From the NCBI GenBank assembly GCA_965212075.1, contig OZ243043.1:62001-126000 (forward strand): a DNA stretch of 64,000 nt. The letters are read 5' to 3'. Positions within the stretch are counted from its first letter, which is position 1; every line of letters begins with the position of its first letter. The translations under genes and the position numbers were made by a program. The DNA is from CBDBUR01 sp965212075. Lineage in GTDB: Bacteria > Pseudomonadota > Alphaproteobacteria > JAPOUT01 > G958296285. The notes beneath the pieces were generated by a model. The model saw only the letters and a list, made by a program, of their open reading frames with translations. It was not told where the DNA came from and made no database searches. Shown one piece after another: positions 15,882-24,875 of the stretch.

Positions 15882-16841
15882 TCACAAAATTCCTTGCCGG
15901 AGGAAATCATGAATATGAATGACGCCGACAGGTTTGCCATCCTCCACAATAAATAAAGCGGTGATCTGTGATTTTTGCATCAGCTCAAGCGCGGTGGAGG
16001 CGAGCATATCTTTTGTAATGGTTTTAGGATCAGGGGTCATCACATTTTTGGTGTTTTTTGTCAGGAGATCATCGGTGATATGTCGCCGCAGATCGCCGTC
16101 GGTGATGATGCCGACGAGCTTGCCCTGTTCATCAACGACTCCGATGCAGCCCATCGCTTTGGCCGAGATGATGAGCAGTGCATCCGCCATGCTGGCGGTT
16201 TGCGCACAAAGCGGCATAGCGGCGCCGCTATGCATGAGGTCGTGCGCATGTTTGAGCTGCGCGCCCAGCGCGCCGCCCGGGTGCAGATCACGAAAGCGAT
16301 TTTGATCAAAGCCGTTTTTTTCCAGCAAAGCCACGGCGAGCGCATCACCGGTGACGATTTGCAGCGTTGTTGATGTTGTCGGTGCGAGGCCGATTGGGCC
16401 GGCCTCTTCGGCGATCGGCAAAGTTATGGTGATGTCAGCGGCTTTGGCCAGCGCGGAGTTTGGCCGCGACGTTATGGCCACCAGCAAGATGGCGAAGCGG
16501 CGCGAATAGGTGATGAGCGGGCGCAGTTCGGTAGTTTCGCCCGACCATGACAGAGCGACGATGGCGTCATTTTGGGTGATCATGCCGAGGTCGCCGTGAG
16601 CAGCTTCGGTGGGGTGGACGAATTGCGCGGGCGTTCCGGTGGATGCCATTGTGGCGGCGATTTTGCGCGCGATGTGGCCGCTCTTGCCGACGCCTGCGAC
16701 GATCACTCTGCCCGAGATTTTGCTCAGACGCATAACGGCCTGTTCAAAGTTTTTGTCAATGGTCTGCAGCAATTTTTGCAGGCCGTCAATTTCAAGTGCG
16801 ATGGTCTGCCGCGCGCTGGATTTAATATCGTATTGAGACAT
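15882..16841 (-). CDS. kdsD: Arabinose-5-phosphate isomerase (KdsD/KpsF/GutQ family)
   Basis: The 319-residue enzyme converts D-ribulose 5-phosphate to D-arabinose 5-phosphate, the first step toward Kdo in lipopolysaccharide. An SIS domain (about 40-175) carries GVGKSGHIARKIAATMASTG and WSGETTEL. Two CBS repeats fill 210-319 (MHSGAAMPL, GIITDGDLRRHI, GVIHIHDFLRQGIL). The length matches the family, about 320-330. ATG 16841 is chosen because the family begins shortly before the first helix, although the frame extends upstream into galU. It lies 7 bp after the galU-like gene, probably co-transcribed. Confidence 0.93.
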   Translation of the reverse strand: MSQYDIKSSARQTIALEIDGLQKLLQTIDKNFEQAVMRLSKISGRVIVAGVGKSGHIARKIAATMASTGTPAQFVHPTEAAHGDLGMITQNDAIVALSWSGETTELRPLITYSRRFAILLVAITSRPNSALAKAADITITLPIAEEAGPIGLAPTTSTTLQIVTGDALAVALLEKNGFDQNRFRDLHPGGALGAQLKHAHDLMHSGAAMPLCAQTASMADALLIISAKAMGCIGVVDEQGKLVGIITDGDLRRHITDDLLTKNTKNVMTPDPKTITKDMLASTALELMQKSQITALFIVEDGKPVGVIHIHDFLRQGIL

Positions 16842-16848
16842 GATGGGC

Positions 16849-17658
16849 TTATGGCTGGAAAGTTTTTTGTGCCGCGATGAACGCAGCGCGTGTGCCGCAG
16901 TCAAAGCGCTGGCCATCATAAACGAATCCGTAAAGTTTTGTGGTTTTTATCTGCGCGGCGATGGCGTCGGTGATTTGGATTTCACCGCCCGCGCCCGCTT
17001 TGGTTTGCGCGATGGCCTCGAAGATTTCGGGCTGCAAGATATAGCGCCCGATCAAGGCTAGATTTGAAGGCGCTTGGTCAATAGGCGGTTTTTCAACCAC
17101 ACCGCGCGCCTGCACGACCGCGCCTTGGCGCCGGGCTGGGTCCATGATGCCATAGCGCGCGCAATCTTGGTGTGGCACTTCCTCAAGCGCGATCATATTG
17201 CCGCCGGTTTTTTGCCATGCCGCGATCATCTGCGTCAAAACGCCGGGCTGGGCGCGCAGCAGGTCATCTGGCAATAGGACGGCAAAAGGCTCGCTGATAT
17301 GATCGCTGGCACAGCCGATCGCATGGCCGAGGCCTAACATATCCTTCTGGCGCAGATAGACGGCATTGTCCAGCGTGAGATCGCGCACGATGTTTAATTC
17401 TTCATGAGCTTTTAATGCGGTGAGCCTATCTTCCAATTCCGGCGCGGGAGAGAAATAGGCCCTTAATCCCTGCAAATTATCGCCAGCGACAAAGATGAAT
17501 CGGGTGATACCGGCCTCGCGCGCCTCATTGACGGCATGGTGAATGATCGGCAGGCCGCCGATCGGCAGCATTTCTTTTGACACCGTTTTGGTCATCGGCA
17601 AAAGCCGCCGTCCAAGGCCTGCCACCGGAAATAAAGCTGTTGATAAAGTTTTTGTCAT
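16849..17658 (-). CDS. galU: UTP-glucose-1-phosphate uridylyltransferase (GalU-like)
   Basis: This 269-residue nucleotidyltransferase makes UDP-glucose for surface polysaccharides. The N-terminal signature reads GLGRRLLPMTKTVSKEMLPI. Compared with the usual GLGTR...PKEMLP it has Arg for Thr and Ser for Pro, while the catalytic Lys-Glu is kept. Other GalU blocks are present (FVAGDNLQGL, LLPDDLL, QITDAIAAQI). It is shorter than typical GalU (about 290-300). It lies directly upstream of kdsD, consistent with envelope sugar supply. Another sugar-1-phosphate substrate cannot be excluded. Confidence 0.85.
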   Translation of the reverse strand: MTKTLSTALFPVAGLGRRLLPMTKTVSKEMLPIGGLPIIHHAVNEAREAGITRFIFVAGDNLQGLRAYFSPAPELEDRLTALKAHEELNIVRDLTLDNAVYLRQKDMLGLGHAIGCASDHISEPFAVLLPDDLLRAQPGVLTQMIAAWQKTGGNMIALEEVPHQDCARYGIMDPARRQGAVVQARGVVEKPPIDQAPSNLALIGRYILQPEIFEAIAQTKAGAGGEIQITDAIAAQIKTTKLYGFVYDGQRFDCGTRAAFIAAQKTFQP

Positions 17659-17787
17659 AATAGGCTATATACAAAGAAAGGTTAATGAAGGGAAAATTAA
17701 TCAAAAGATGGGCTAATCAAAGGCATCTTTGGAATCTTTAAGGTGTTTTTGATATTGTCATCTATCTCATATAAACTTTATAGCGCG

Positions 17788-19356
17788 ATGTGCAGATTTT
17801 TATATCGTTTAGCATTTTTACTGCTTTTGACGCAGGCGAACTTATTGCGCGCCGAGGAAGCCGCCGCGCCGTTTGATCGCGCAAAGACGCGCGCGTGGCT
17901 GGAGGAGTTTCGCAAAGAGGCAATCACGACAGGCGTTTCGGGCGATTTTTTTGATCGCGCCTTTGCGGCCTTTGCGCCTCTGCCGCAAGTGATTGCAGCG
18001 GCCAATTACCAGCCGGAATTGGTCAAATCGCCGGGTGATTATGTCAATCTTTTGGCTTCGGCGGTGCGCATTCGCAAAGGCCGCGAATTGTTGGCTCAAC
18101 ATATCGGACTTTTGGAGGCGCTTGAGCGCAGATATGGCGTTGACCGTTATATATTGCTGGCGATTTGGGGGATTGAAAGCAATTACGGAAAGAATACGGG
18201 CAAGTATAATGTCATTCGCGCGCTCGCGACTTTGGCGATAGAAGGCAGGCGCGCGCAATTTGCGCGCAAGCAATTGTTGGCGCTGCTGCCGATTTTGGAG
18301 CGGGAGAAATTGCCGATAGATGTGACCGGCTCATGGGCGGGCGCGATGGGGCAAGTGCAATTCATTCCGACCAGCTATGTTGATTACGCCGTTGATTATG
18401 ATCGCGACGGCCAGCGCGACATTTGGGATAATGTTCCGGACAGTTTGGGATCGGCGGCGAATTATCTTAAAAGATTTGGCTGGGTGACGGGATTGTTTTG
18501 GGGCGTGGAAGTGCATCTGCCGAAAGGCTTTGACATGAGTGAATATGATAAAGATGCCCTGCGTCCGCTGAAAGAATGGCGTCAGGCGGGTTATGTTTTG
18601 GCAGGCGGCGAAGATGCCCGCGCCGCGATCTGGGATGAACATGAAGCGCGCCTGCTTCTGATGGAAAATACAGATGGTCCGGCTTTTCTCGTGACGAAAA
18701 ATTTTAATGTTCTGCTAAAATATAATGGCGCGAACATCTACGCAACTGCGGTCGGCCATCTATCCGACCGTCTGCGCGGCGGCGAAACTTTTGTCACTGC
18801 TTGGCATGAAGACAATAAAGGGAATAAAAAACAAAATAAAAAACAAGATGAAAAACAAATTACGGCACAACCTCAAAAGCCGCCTCAAAAATCATTTCCG
18901 GATTTAACCCGCGACGAAATCAAAACGGCGCAGAAACTTTTAACCGCGCTGGGTTTTGACACAGGCGCTGCGGATGGCCTTTTTGGCAAAAAGACGCAAA
19001 CTGCGCTGCAAAGCTGGCAGGAACAGGTTAACCTTGAAGCCAATGGCATATTGTCATTGCCAGTGCTTTATCAAATCAGCGCAGCGGCTTTGGCTTTGTC
19101 GTCTGACGAGATCAAGCTTCTGCAGCAGAGGCTTGCCGCGCTGGGCTTTGATCCGGGGGTCGCTGACGGCCTGATCGGACGCAAAACCCGCTCAGCGCTG
19201 CGGAGCTGGCAGGAAAAAACCGGATTGCCGGTCAATGGCCACCCCGATCGTGATATTCTCGTCGCGCTGGGCACAGCGAGCATTCAGCAAGATGAAAATG
19301 AGAGCGAAATAGACAATATAGACAATAAGGCAGACAACAAAACGGACAATAAGTGA
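17788..19356 (+). CDS. Lytic murein transglycosylase B-type with two peptidoglycan-binding domains
   Basis: From ATG 17788 the protein has 522 residues. The N-terminal signal peptide (LAFLLLLTQANLLRA) precedes an MltB-type catalytic domain (about 25-325) with the catalytic Glu in WGIESNYG (E130) and the family motifs GAMGQVQFIPTSY and GSAANYLKRFGW. Two PG_binding_1 repeats follow (TALGFDTGAADGLFGKKTQ and AALGFDPGVADGLIGRKTR), joined by a Lys/Gln-rich linker. It cleaves glycan strands to 1,6-anhydro ends in the periplasm. There is no lipobox, so it is likely soluble. A GTG start at 17743 is possible. Confidence 0.9.
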   Translation: MCRFLYRLAFLLLLTQANLLRAEEAAAPFDRAKTRAWLEEFRKEAITTGVSGDFFDRAFAAFAPLPQVIAAANYQPELVKSPGDYVNLLASAVRIRKGRELLAQHIGLLEALERRYGVDRYILLAIWGIESNYGKNTGKYNVIRALATLAIEGRRAQFARKQLLALLPILEREKLPIDVTGSWAGAMGQVQFIPTSYVDYAVDYDRDGQRDIWDNVPDSLGSAANYLKRFGWVTGLFWGVEVHLPKGFDMSEYDKDALRPLKEWRQAGYVLAGGEDARAAIWDEHEARLLLMENTDGPAFLVTKNFNVLLKYNGANIYATAVGHLSDRLRGGETFVTAWHEDNKGNKKQNKKQDEKQITAQPQKPPQKSFPDLTRDEIKTAQKLLTALGFDTGAADGLFGKKTQTALQSWQEQVNLEANGILSLPVLYQISAAALALSSDEIKLLQQRLAALGFDPGVADGLIGRKTRSALRSWQEKTGLPVNGHPDRDILVALGTASIQQDENESEIDNIDNKADNKTDNK

Positions 19357-19366
19357 GGGGGGCAGA

Positions 19367-20299
19367 ATGGGGCTGGCACAAAAAGAACTTGAAACGATCC
19401 GCGAAGGCTTTTTGCAGAGCGGCTACATTGCCACGCCGGAGATTGCGATGTCGGTTCATTTGGCGCAAGCGCTGAACAAGCCGCTTTTGATTGAAGGGCC
19501 GCCGGGCTCGGGCAAGACGGAGCTGGCACAAGCTGCCGCGCAGCATTTCACTAAGCCTTTGATTCGGCTGCAATGTTATGAAGGGCTGGACGAGGCCAAA
19601 GCGCTCTATGAATGGAAATATGCGAAGCAATTGCTTTACATTCAGCTTTTGCGCGAAAACCTCTCTCATGTGACCGAAGGCGCGAAAGATTTGCCGCAAG
19701 CGGCGGCGCGGATTCACGATTTGGAAGATGTGTTCTTTTCCGAAAATTTTTTAGAGCCGCGCCCGCTATTGCGCGCGCTGACGATAGAGAGCGGCTGCGT
19801 GCTGCTCATTGATGAAATTGACAAGGCCGATGAGGAGTTTGAAGCTTTTTTGCTGGAGCTGCTATCGGATTACCGCGTCTCAGTGCCGGAGCTGGGCGTG
19901 GTGGAAGCGAAGGTCAAGCCCTTCGTCGTGCTAACGAGCAACGGGGTGCGCGATCTAGGCGGCCCGCTGCGCCGCCGCTGTCTGCATTTATTTTTATCCT
20001 TTCCGGATGTGGAGCTGGAGAAAAAAATCATCGCGGCGCGGGTTCCTGAGGCATCGGAGGCGTTGCGGGCTCATCTTGTGCGTTTTGTGCAGGCTCTGCG
20101 CGAAGAGAGCATACGCAAGCCGCCCTCGATTGCCGAATCGGTGGATTGGGCGCGCGCGCTGGTTCTGCTGCAGGCCGACGAGCTGACGCCGGATTATGTC
20201 AAAGCGAGCTTGAACGTTCTGCTGAAGCTGGAGAGCGACATTGAGGTGATCGCTCCGAAGGTTGAAGTTTTGTTGAGCAAAGCCGAAGCGGTGGGATGA
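19367..20299 (+). CDS. MoxR-family AAA+ ATPase (CoxD-like)
   Basis: The 310-residue ATPase has Walker A GPPGSGKT (44-51), Walker B LLIDEID (146-152), sensor 1 VLTSNGVRDL and the arginine-rich PLRRRCL motif. MoxR ATPases work with von Willebrand A proteins as chaperones that insert metals or assemble complexes. The next gene, overlapping by 4 bp, encodes such a VWA protein, so the two act together. CoxD/CoxE pairs mature molybdenum CO dehydrogenase, but no oxidase subunits are in this window, so the client is unknown. Confidence 0.9.
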   Translation: MGLAQKELETIREGFLQSGYIATPEIAMSVHLAQALNKPLLIEGPPGSGKTELAQAAAQHFTKPLIRLQCYEGLDEAKALYEWKYAKQLLYIQLLRENLSHVTEGAKDLPQAAARIHDLEDVFFSENFLEPRPLLRALTIESGCVLLIDEIDKADEEFEAFLLELLSDYRVSVPELGVVEAKVKPFVVLTSNGVRDLGGPLRRRCLHLFLSFPDVELEKKIIAARVPEASEALRAHLVRFVQALREESIRKPPSIAESVDWARALVLLQADELTPDYVKASLNVLLKLESDIEVIAPKVEVLLSKAEAVG

Positions 20300-21549
20300 T
20301 TGCGCAATTGGTTTCGGCCTGTCGGGCGGCGGGGATCAGGGTTTCGACGGCGGAGACGCTCGATGCGATGCGCGCGGCGGCCGAGATCGGCCTTGCTGAT
20401 CGCGCCTCGTTGAAGTCGGCGCTGGCGCAGACATTGGCGAAGACGGCGGGCGACAAAAAAACATTCAGCGATTGCTTTGACCGCTATATGCGCTTAAGCG
20501 GCGAGGATCAGCCGGAAGACGGCCTGTCGCCGGAGGCGCACATCGAGATCACCGCGCAGATGATGCAAGCGGCGTCGCAGATTGGCTTGGATCGGATACA
20601 GCTTTTCACGCAGCGCGGTCTTTATGTCCGCCGCTTGTTGGAGGCGGCGTCTGTGTCTGCTCCTGAATCTGCTCCTGAATCTGTGTCGGCCCCGCAGGGC
20701 GAAGATGCGGCAAGGGGAGAGCGGCTTGCGGCGATGACGGCGCAAGCGCGTTATCTGGTGGATCGCCAGCTGGAGATCTCGCAAGGGGAGACGATGCTGC
20801 GCGTGCGCAGCGAGATGTTGATGGATATGGCGCTGGGCGAGACCGACCAGCGCGATCTGGAGATCATGTCTTATCAGGTGCGGCGTCTTGCGAAGAAATT
20901 GGCGGCGCAGACCTCGCGGCGGCGCAAGCGCAAGCGGCGCGGCCATCTTGATGTTGCGCGCTCTTTGCGCGCGAGCTTAAAGAATGACGGCTTGATGATT
21001 GATTTGATTTGGAAAAACCGGAAGATCAACCGGCCTCGGATTTTTGCGCTCTGCGATGTATCGGGATCGGTGTCGTCGGCGGTGCGTTTTTTGCTGATGT
21101 TTTTATATAATTTGACCGATGTCGTCGGGGATGTCCGCGCCTTTGCGTTTTCCAACCGGCTGGGGGAGGTGTCCGGCCTGTTCCGCGAGAGCGAGTTTAG
21201 CGATGCCTATCGCCAAACTTTGCGGCTTTATGGCGGCGGCTCGACTGATTACGGCCAGTCTCTGCGCGACTTCGCTGAGCAGGCTGGTTCGTCCATTGAT
21301 CGCAAGACGGTGATCATCATTTTGGGCGATGCGCGCTCCAATTATGGCGATCCGGGCGCGGATGTTTTGGGTCGTCTGTCGTCTTATGCGGGTCGGGTGC
21401 TGTGGCTCAATCCGGAAAATGAGAGCCTGTGGGGTTCGGGAGATTCGGAGATGCCCCGCTTGAGCGCATCAGTGGATGCGGCTTATCCGTGCCAGACTTT
21501 GCGCCAGCTCGCGGCGATCATTGATGAGACGGTTAAGATGAGGATTTAG
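20296..21549 (+). CDS. VWA-domain protein of the CoxE family
   Basis: The 417-residue protein has a helical N-terminal part, an Arg/Lys-rich segment near 208-216, and a C-terminal von Willebrand A domain whose MIDAS motif is DVSGS (254-258). A later Gly-rich GGGSTDYG site fits metal-ion coordination. It is translationally coupled to the MoxR ATPase (ATGA overlap). The family forms VWA-AAA chaperone pairs. Its last 77 bases are duplicated at 27967-28043, and its stop codon overlaps that of the convergent glycosyltransferase gene. Confidence 0.85.
   Translation: MIAQLVSACRAAGIRVSTAETLDAMRAAAEIGLADRASLKSALAQTLAKTAGDKKTFSDCFDRYMRLSGEDQPEDGLSPEAHIEITAQMMQAASQIGLDRIQLFTQRGLYVRRLLEAASVSAPESAPESVSAPQGEDAARGERLAAMTAQARYLVDRQLEISQGETMLRVRSEMLMDMALGETDQRDLEIMSYQVRRLAKKLAAQTSRRRKRKRRGHLDVARSLRASLKNDGLMIDLIWKNRKINRPRIFALCDVSGSVSSAVRFLLMFLYNLTDVVGDVRAFAFSNRLGEVSGLFRESEFSDAYRQTLRLYGGGSTDYGQSLRDFAEQAGSSIDRKTVIIILGDARSNYGDPGADVLGRLSSYAGRVLWLNPENESLWGSGDSEMPRLSASVDAAYPCQTLRQLAAIIDETVKMRI
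21472..21548 (+). repeat. Left copy of a 77-bp direct repeat (3' end of the VWA gene)
   Basis: These 77 bases match 27967-28043 in the same orientation with one mismatch (t at 21483, c at 27978, a silent change within an Ala codon). The repeat covers the last 25 codons of the VWA gene and the first two bases of its stop. It brackets the six-gene glycan block. This is the pattern left when an element integrates at a gene's 3' end and rebuilds it. Confidence 0.9.
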
Positions 21550-23669
21550 GAAGATATTTTGCTTACGATTCGTTTGATCAAATCAGCCGATAAAACCCAA
21601 GCCAGCGCTGGAAGAAGTATGCCCGCAGGAACATGCCAAAGAACATAATTCAGAGAGTAGTGGGCATTGTGATTTTTCATCACAATATACCAGCTCACCG
21701 AGGCAAGAAGACAAATAAATGCAAACAACGTTAAAGGTGCCGTCTTGTGCCAATCGCGAAAGCGCCAACCCTGCCCGCCTATAAAAAAACCAGCCACAAT
21801 CATCAAAATCAAAGGCGTAAAAATATTTGCTGCATTCAACTTGATAAGATTAAAAATGTTTACCACGGTGCCATAGTTCCAATAGGCGTCAAAAATCAAC
21901 GAGTAGGAGGGGAAGTGGTGGCCTTCTCCCGATTGAAAGCTTCTTATCCATGCCCTTCCTAGAATAAGCTGTCCTGCTTGAGAAAAACTGCTATAATACA
22001 TTCCAAGAAGAAATAGATGAACCGTAAGCGTCATCACAAAACCCATCACGCCGCTTACAATGAGCAGCCCTCCATGCTTGAAAAGGCGCAGCCGATCAAA
22101 ACCTTCGCCAAAGCCTTTCTTTGTGCAGCCATATACAACAACCGCACCCGCAGCGATCAAAATGTTGGTCATATATTCATAAGCCCTAAGTGAACTCAAA
22201 AATACAAGTGCTGCAAAACCTAACGAAAAAATAATCCAATCCCGGCCTTGGGGTGGTGGACGTGAAACATAATAGCGCCAGCACCATAACATCGGCAGAA
22301 ACCACAAAAAAGGCATCCAATAAAGGTTGCGTGCAAAAATCGTCAACCAAGGCGAAGTCAGTGTAAACGCAAATGCCAGCGCGGCCGCGACCGTGCCAAA
22401 CTCAACAGCTATCAGCAGCACCAGCGCCGCAAGCGCCAACGCTAAGGCCAACGCCGTCGCACGATGCATATATTTAAGACGCTCTTTGGCATCAACCCCG
22501 ATCAATTTCAAACCTTGATCCATCGCACCATAGAACCATGCTTGAAAACTTACATTAGAATGCCTCACCTTCTGCCTAATATAAGAAGAATAAAATTTAG
22601 GCGGCCTGATGTCTGATAAATAATCTTTATAAACAGAAGAATGTTGCTTCCCCTTGCGAGCAGAAGGAAGCCCACCATTATATAAAAAGCCATACATATC
22701 AGTTTCTATTAGCCGAAGCAGAATAAGCGATTCAGACTTTGGATCATGCTTCCCGAAGGATTGTTTACCGCGATCATCCGGGCCAGACGGTACGTGCCGC
22801 CCAACATCGAAAGCATCTTTATAAAAAGACGCAAACAAAATAATGCTCATCACAATGAACCAGAATGCATGGCGTCTTCTTCTGCTGTTGGGATTATAAA
22901 AGCCAAGACAGGCATAAAACAGCGTTTTGAGAAGATCAGCATTGCCACGAATGTTTGAAATTTTCGTCGGCATGGAACCTGTCGCCGGATAAGTCCTGAT
23001 TGTCGGTAATTCAAGACAGCGAAACCCTAGCCGCGGCGTGCGATAAGACAAATAGGCCAAAAGCTCATAAGCCCCAAACACACAACGAAATGGCGCCACC
23101 CGCTGATCTCGCAGCAGCCGCGCGCTATAAGCCCTGAAACCTTGCGTCGTGTCTGTCCAGCGAAATAAAGAGAACAGGCTCAATAAAGGCGCATGCAGCC
23201 AGCGCACGGCATATTCGCGCCAGCGCGGCGTGTTGATACCCTGGCCTCCTGCAATAAACCGCGAGCCTTGCACAAAATCCACGCCTCCTTGTAGCGCATG
23301 GATAAAGCGCGGTATGGCCTCTGGATCATCTTTATTATTGCCATCAATCGTGATGATGCCCTCATAGCCTTGATCAAGCGCAAAGGCATAAGCAACACGC
23401 AATTGTGCGCTCAAGCCACCCGCCCCCGTTTTGATAAGCAGACCGCGTATATTTCTTGCTTCAAGGGCGTGCGCATCCAAAGAGCCATCATCGCTGCCGC
23501 CATCAACAATGATGATGTCAGCTCGTGCGGCAATATCAAGCGCGGCCATGCGATCTAAAAGATCGCTGATCCGCTTGCCCTCGTTGAGGACCGGTATCAC
23601 AACACAAAAAGAATGCTGCCGACCACGCCAATAAGCAGTATTAAAATCCGGAACTTGCCGAGACATCAT
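21546..23669 (-). CDS. Membrane glycosyltransferase: GT2 domain fused to a polytopic membrane domain
   Basis: The 707-residue protein has an N-terminal family-2 glycosyltransferase domain (about 10-225: FCVVIPVLNEGKRISDLL, IIIVDGGSDDGSL, ITIDGNNKDDPEAI). About nine to ten membrane segments follow, with a large extracytoplasmic loop. Such fusions typically load sugar onto polyprenyl phosphate or polymers at the inner membrane. ATG 23669 is chosen: an aaaggggg ribosome site lies 5 bp upstream, and it starts one base after the previous stop. It is the last gene of the leftward glycan operon and converges on the VWA gene. Confidence 0.8.
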   Translation of the reverse strand: MMSRQVPDFNTAYWRGRQHSFCVVIPVLNEGKRISDLLDRMAALDIAARADIIIVDGGSDDGSLDAHALEARNIRGLLIKTGAGGLSAQLRVAYAFALDQGYEGIITIDGNNKDDPEAIPRFIHALQGGVDFVQGSRFIAGGQGINTPRWREYAVRWLHAPLLSLFSLFRWTDTTQGFRAYSARLLRDQRVAPFRCVFGAYELLAYLSYRTPRLGFRCLELPTIRTYPATGSMPTKISNIRGNADLLKTLFYACLGFYNPNSRRRRHAFWFIVMSIILFASFYKDAFDVGRHVPSGPDDRGKQSFGKHDPKSESLILLRLIETDMYGFLYNGGLPSARKGKQHSSVYKDYLSDIRPPKFYSSYIRQKVRHSNVSFQAWFYGAMDQGLKLIGVDAKERLKYMHRATALALALALAALVLLIAVEFGTVAAALAFAFTLTSPWLTIFARNLYWMPFLWFLPMLWCWRYYVSRPPPQGRDWIIFSLGFAALVFLSSLRAYEYMTNILIAAGAVVVYGCTKKGFGEGFDRLRLFKHGGLLIVSGVMGFVMTLTVHLFLLGMYYSSFSQAGQLILGRAWIRSFQSGEGHHFPSYSLIFDAYWNYGTVVNIFNLIKLNAANIFTPLILMIVAGFFIGGQGWRFRDWHKTAPLTLFAFICLLASVSWYIVMKNHNAHYSLNYVLWHVPAGILLPALAWVLSADLIKRIVSKISS

Positions 23670-23670
23670 T

Positions 23671-24027
23671 CTAACCCCCTTTGATGGTGAGCAATATAAC
23701 ACCGCAGAAGATCATTACAATACCCAAAATTGTCGTCCAGTAAAATGTCTCCCGAAACATAAGGCCCGACAGCAACGCCACAAAAACAATCGCCCCTGAC
23801 GTCAGAATGGGATGGACGATATTCAATGGCAATCGGGCGAGGGCTCCGGCATAAAACAAAAAAGTTGCGCCATAAAAAACCAGACCCAGCCAAAGAGGCC
23901 AGTTCAATAAAGCCGCGAAAGGATCACCAAAAGATGGGAATTTGCGCGGTGGTGTAATCGCCAGCTTGATGAGTCCACTCGCAGCAACATTGGTGGCAAT
24001 CCCTGAAACTAAAATGAGCCACTTCAT
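23671..24027 (-). CDS. Small DMT/EamA-like transporter (four membrane segments)
   Basis: This 118-residue protein has four hydrophobic helices, the last being TTILGIVMIFCGVILLTI, and the PLNIVHPILTSGAIVFVALL stretch typical of small DMT proteins such as EmrE and ArnE/ArnF. In a glycan operon the likely role is to flip a lipid-linked sugar across the inner membrane, as ArnE/F do for undecaprenyl-phosphate aminoarabinose. It overlaps the upstream isomerase gene by 4 bp. The substrate is inferred from context only. Confidence 0.75.
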   Translation of the reverse strand: MKWLILVSGIATNVAASGLIKLAITPPRKFPSFGDPFAALLNWPLWLGLVFYGATFLFYAGALARLPLNIVHPILTSGAIVFVALLSGLMFRETFYWTTILGIVMIFCGVILLTIKGG

Positions 24028-24875
24028 GACTTTTTCCCTAATTGGCTTGCGCCATAAAATTTCTGAACAAACCGCACCGCATATTCAATCTCACCGAGAT
24101 GAGGCGCATCTTCGCTCGCCCGCATTTCAATCGAGACGAGATGGTTGATAGGATCGGACACAATCGCGCGAATCACTTCTGCTAAAAGTGCGTGATTGTG
24201 CGCACTGCCCTCGCTGCGACCAAGCGTGATGAGCTGCGGCTCACTTATATGGATATGCCCAAACAATTCGGCATAAGCGGGGATGATATCTTTTGGATCT
24301 TCTTTATTGATGATGACCGCGCCGCAATCTAAAGTCATACGGATGGCGGGGTGAGCGATCTGTTTGACCATGTTTGCGGTTTGAGGCAGATTGGTCATAA
24401 AATTTGCACCATAAATTTCCGGATTAGGCTCAAGGCAGATAAAAACTTTTTGTGCGGCAGCAATATCTCCGAGGCGGCGGAAAAAATCCACAGCCAGCGC
24501 ACTTGTCTGGTCATCATCAAGCCCTGAACGGTCTCTGTTTTTGGGGGAGCCGAATACAAGCCGTGGCGCACCGAGTGTCGCAGCAATTTCACAGACGCTG
24601 CCCAGATGATCCAGCATCGCGGCGCGATCTTCGGGCGTAGCAAATATGTTCCATGATGAGGCAAAAAGAAGCGCCTGCATGCCAATAATTTCGATCCCCC
24701 GATCAGCCCAGAAATCGCGCATCGCCGAAACCTCCGCAACTCTTGCTGATTTTGGATCAGGAAAATATTTCCCTGGTGCAATATCAATGGCATCAATGCC
24801 CAATGCCTGCAGCAAATCAGCCACCATCTCATCTTCCGAAACATCCCATGCGATATTTGAGATCGAAATTCTCAT
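24024..24875 (-). CDS. Sugar phosphate isomerase/epimerase (xylose-isomerase-like TIM barrel)
   Basis: The 283-residue TIM barrel has AP-endonuclease-2-family features: metal-site residues in CLEPNPEIYG (Glu), MTLDCGAVI (Asp), HIHISEPQL (His, Glu) and SIEMRAS (Glu). It probably isomerises or epimerises a sugar or inositol derivative for the glycan made by this operon. It overlaps both neighbours by 4 bp. The exact substrate cannot be read from sequence. Confidence 0.8.
   Translation of the reverse strand: MRISISNIAWDVSEDEMVADLLQALGIDAIDIAPGKYFPDPKSARVAEVSAMRDFWADRGIEIIGMQALLFASSWNIFATPEDRAAMLDHLGSVCEIAATLGAPRLVFGSPKNRDRSGLDDDQTSALAVDFFRRLGDIAAAQKVFICLEPNPEIYGANFMTNLPQTANMVKQIAHPAIRMTLDCGAVIINKEDPKDIIPAYAELFGHIHISEPQLITLGRSEGSAHNHALLAEVIRAIVSDPINHLVSIEMRASEDAPHLGEIEYAVRFVQKFYGASQLGKKS

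Noticed and set aside
19367..21549. CO dehydrogenase locus
   Set aside because: MoxR and CoxE-like genes alone do not show it; no coxL/M/S genes are in the window.
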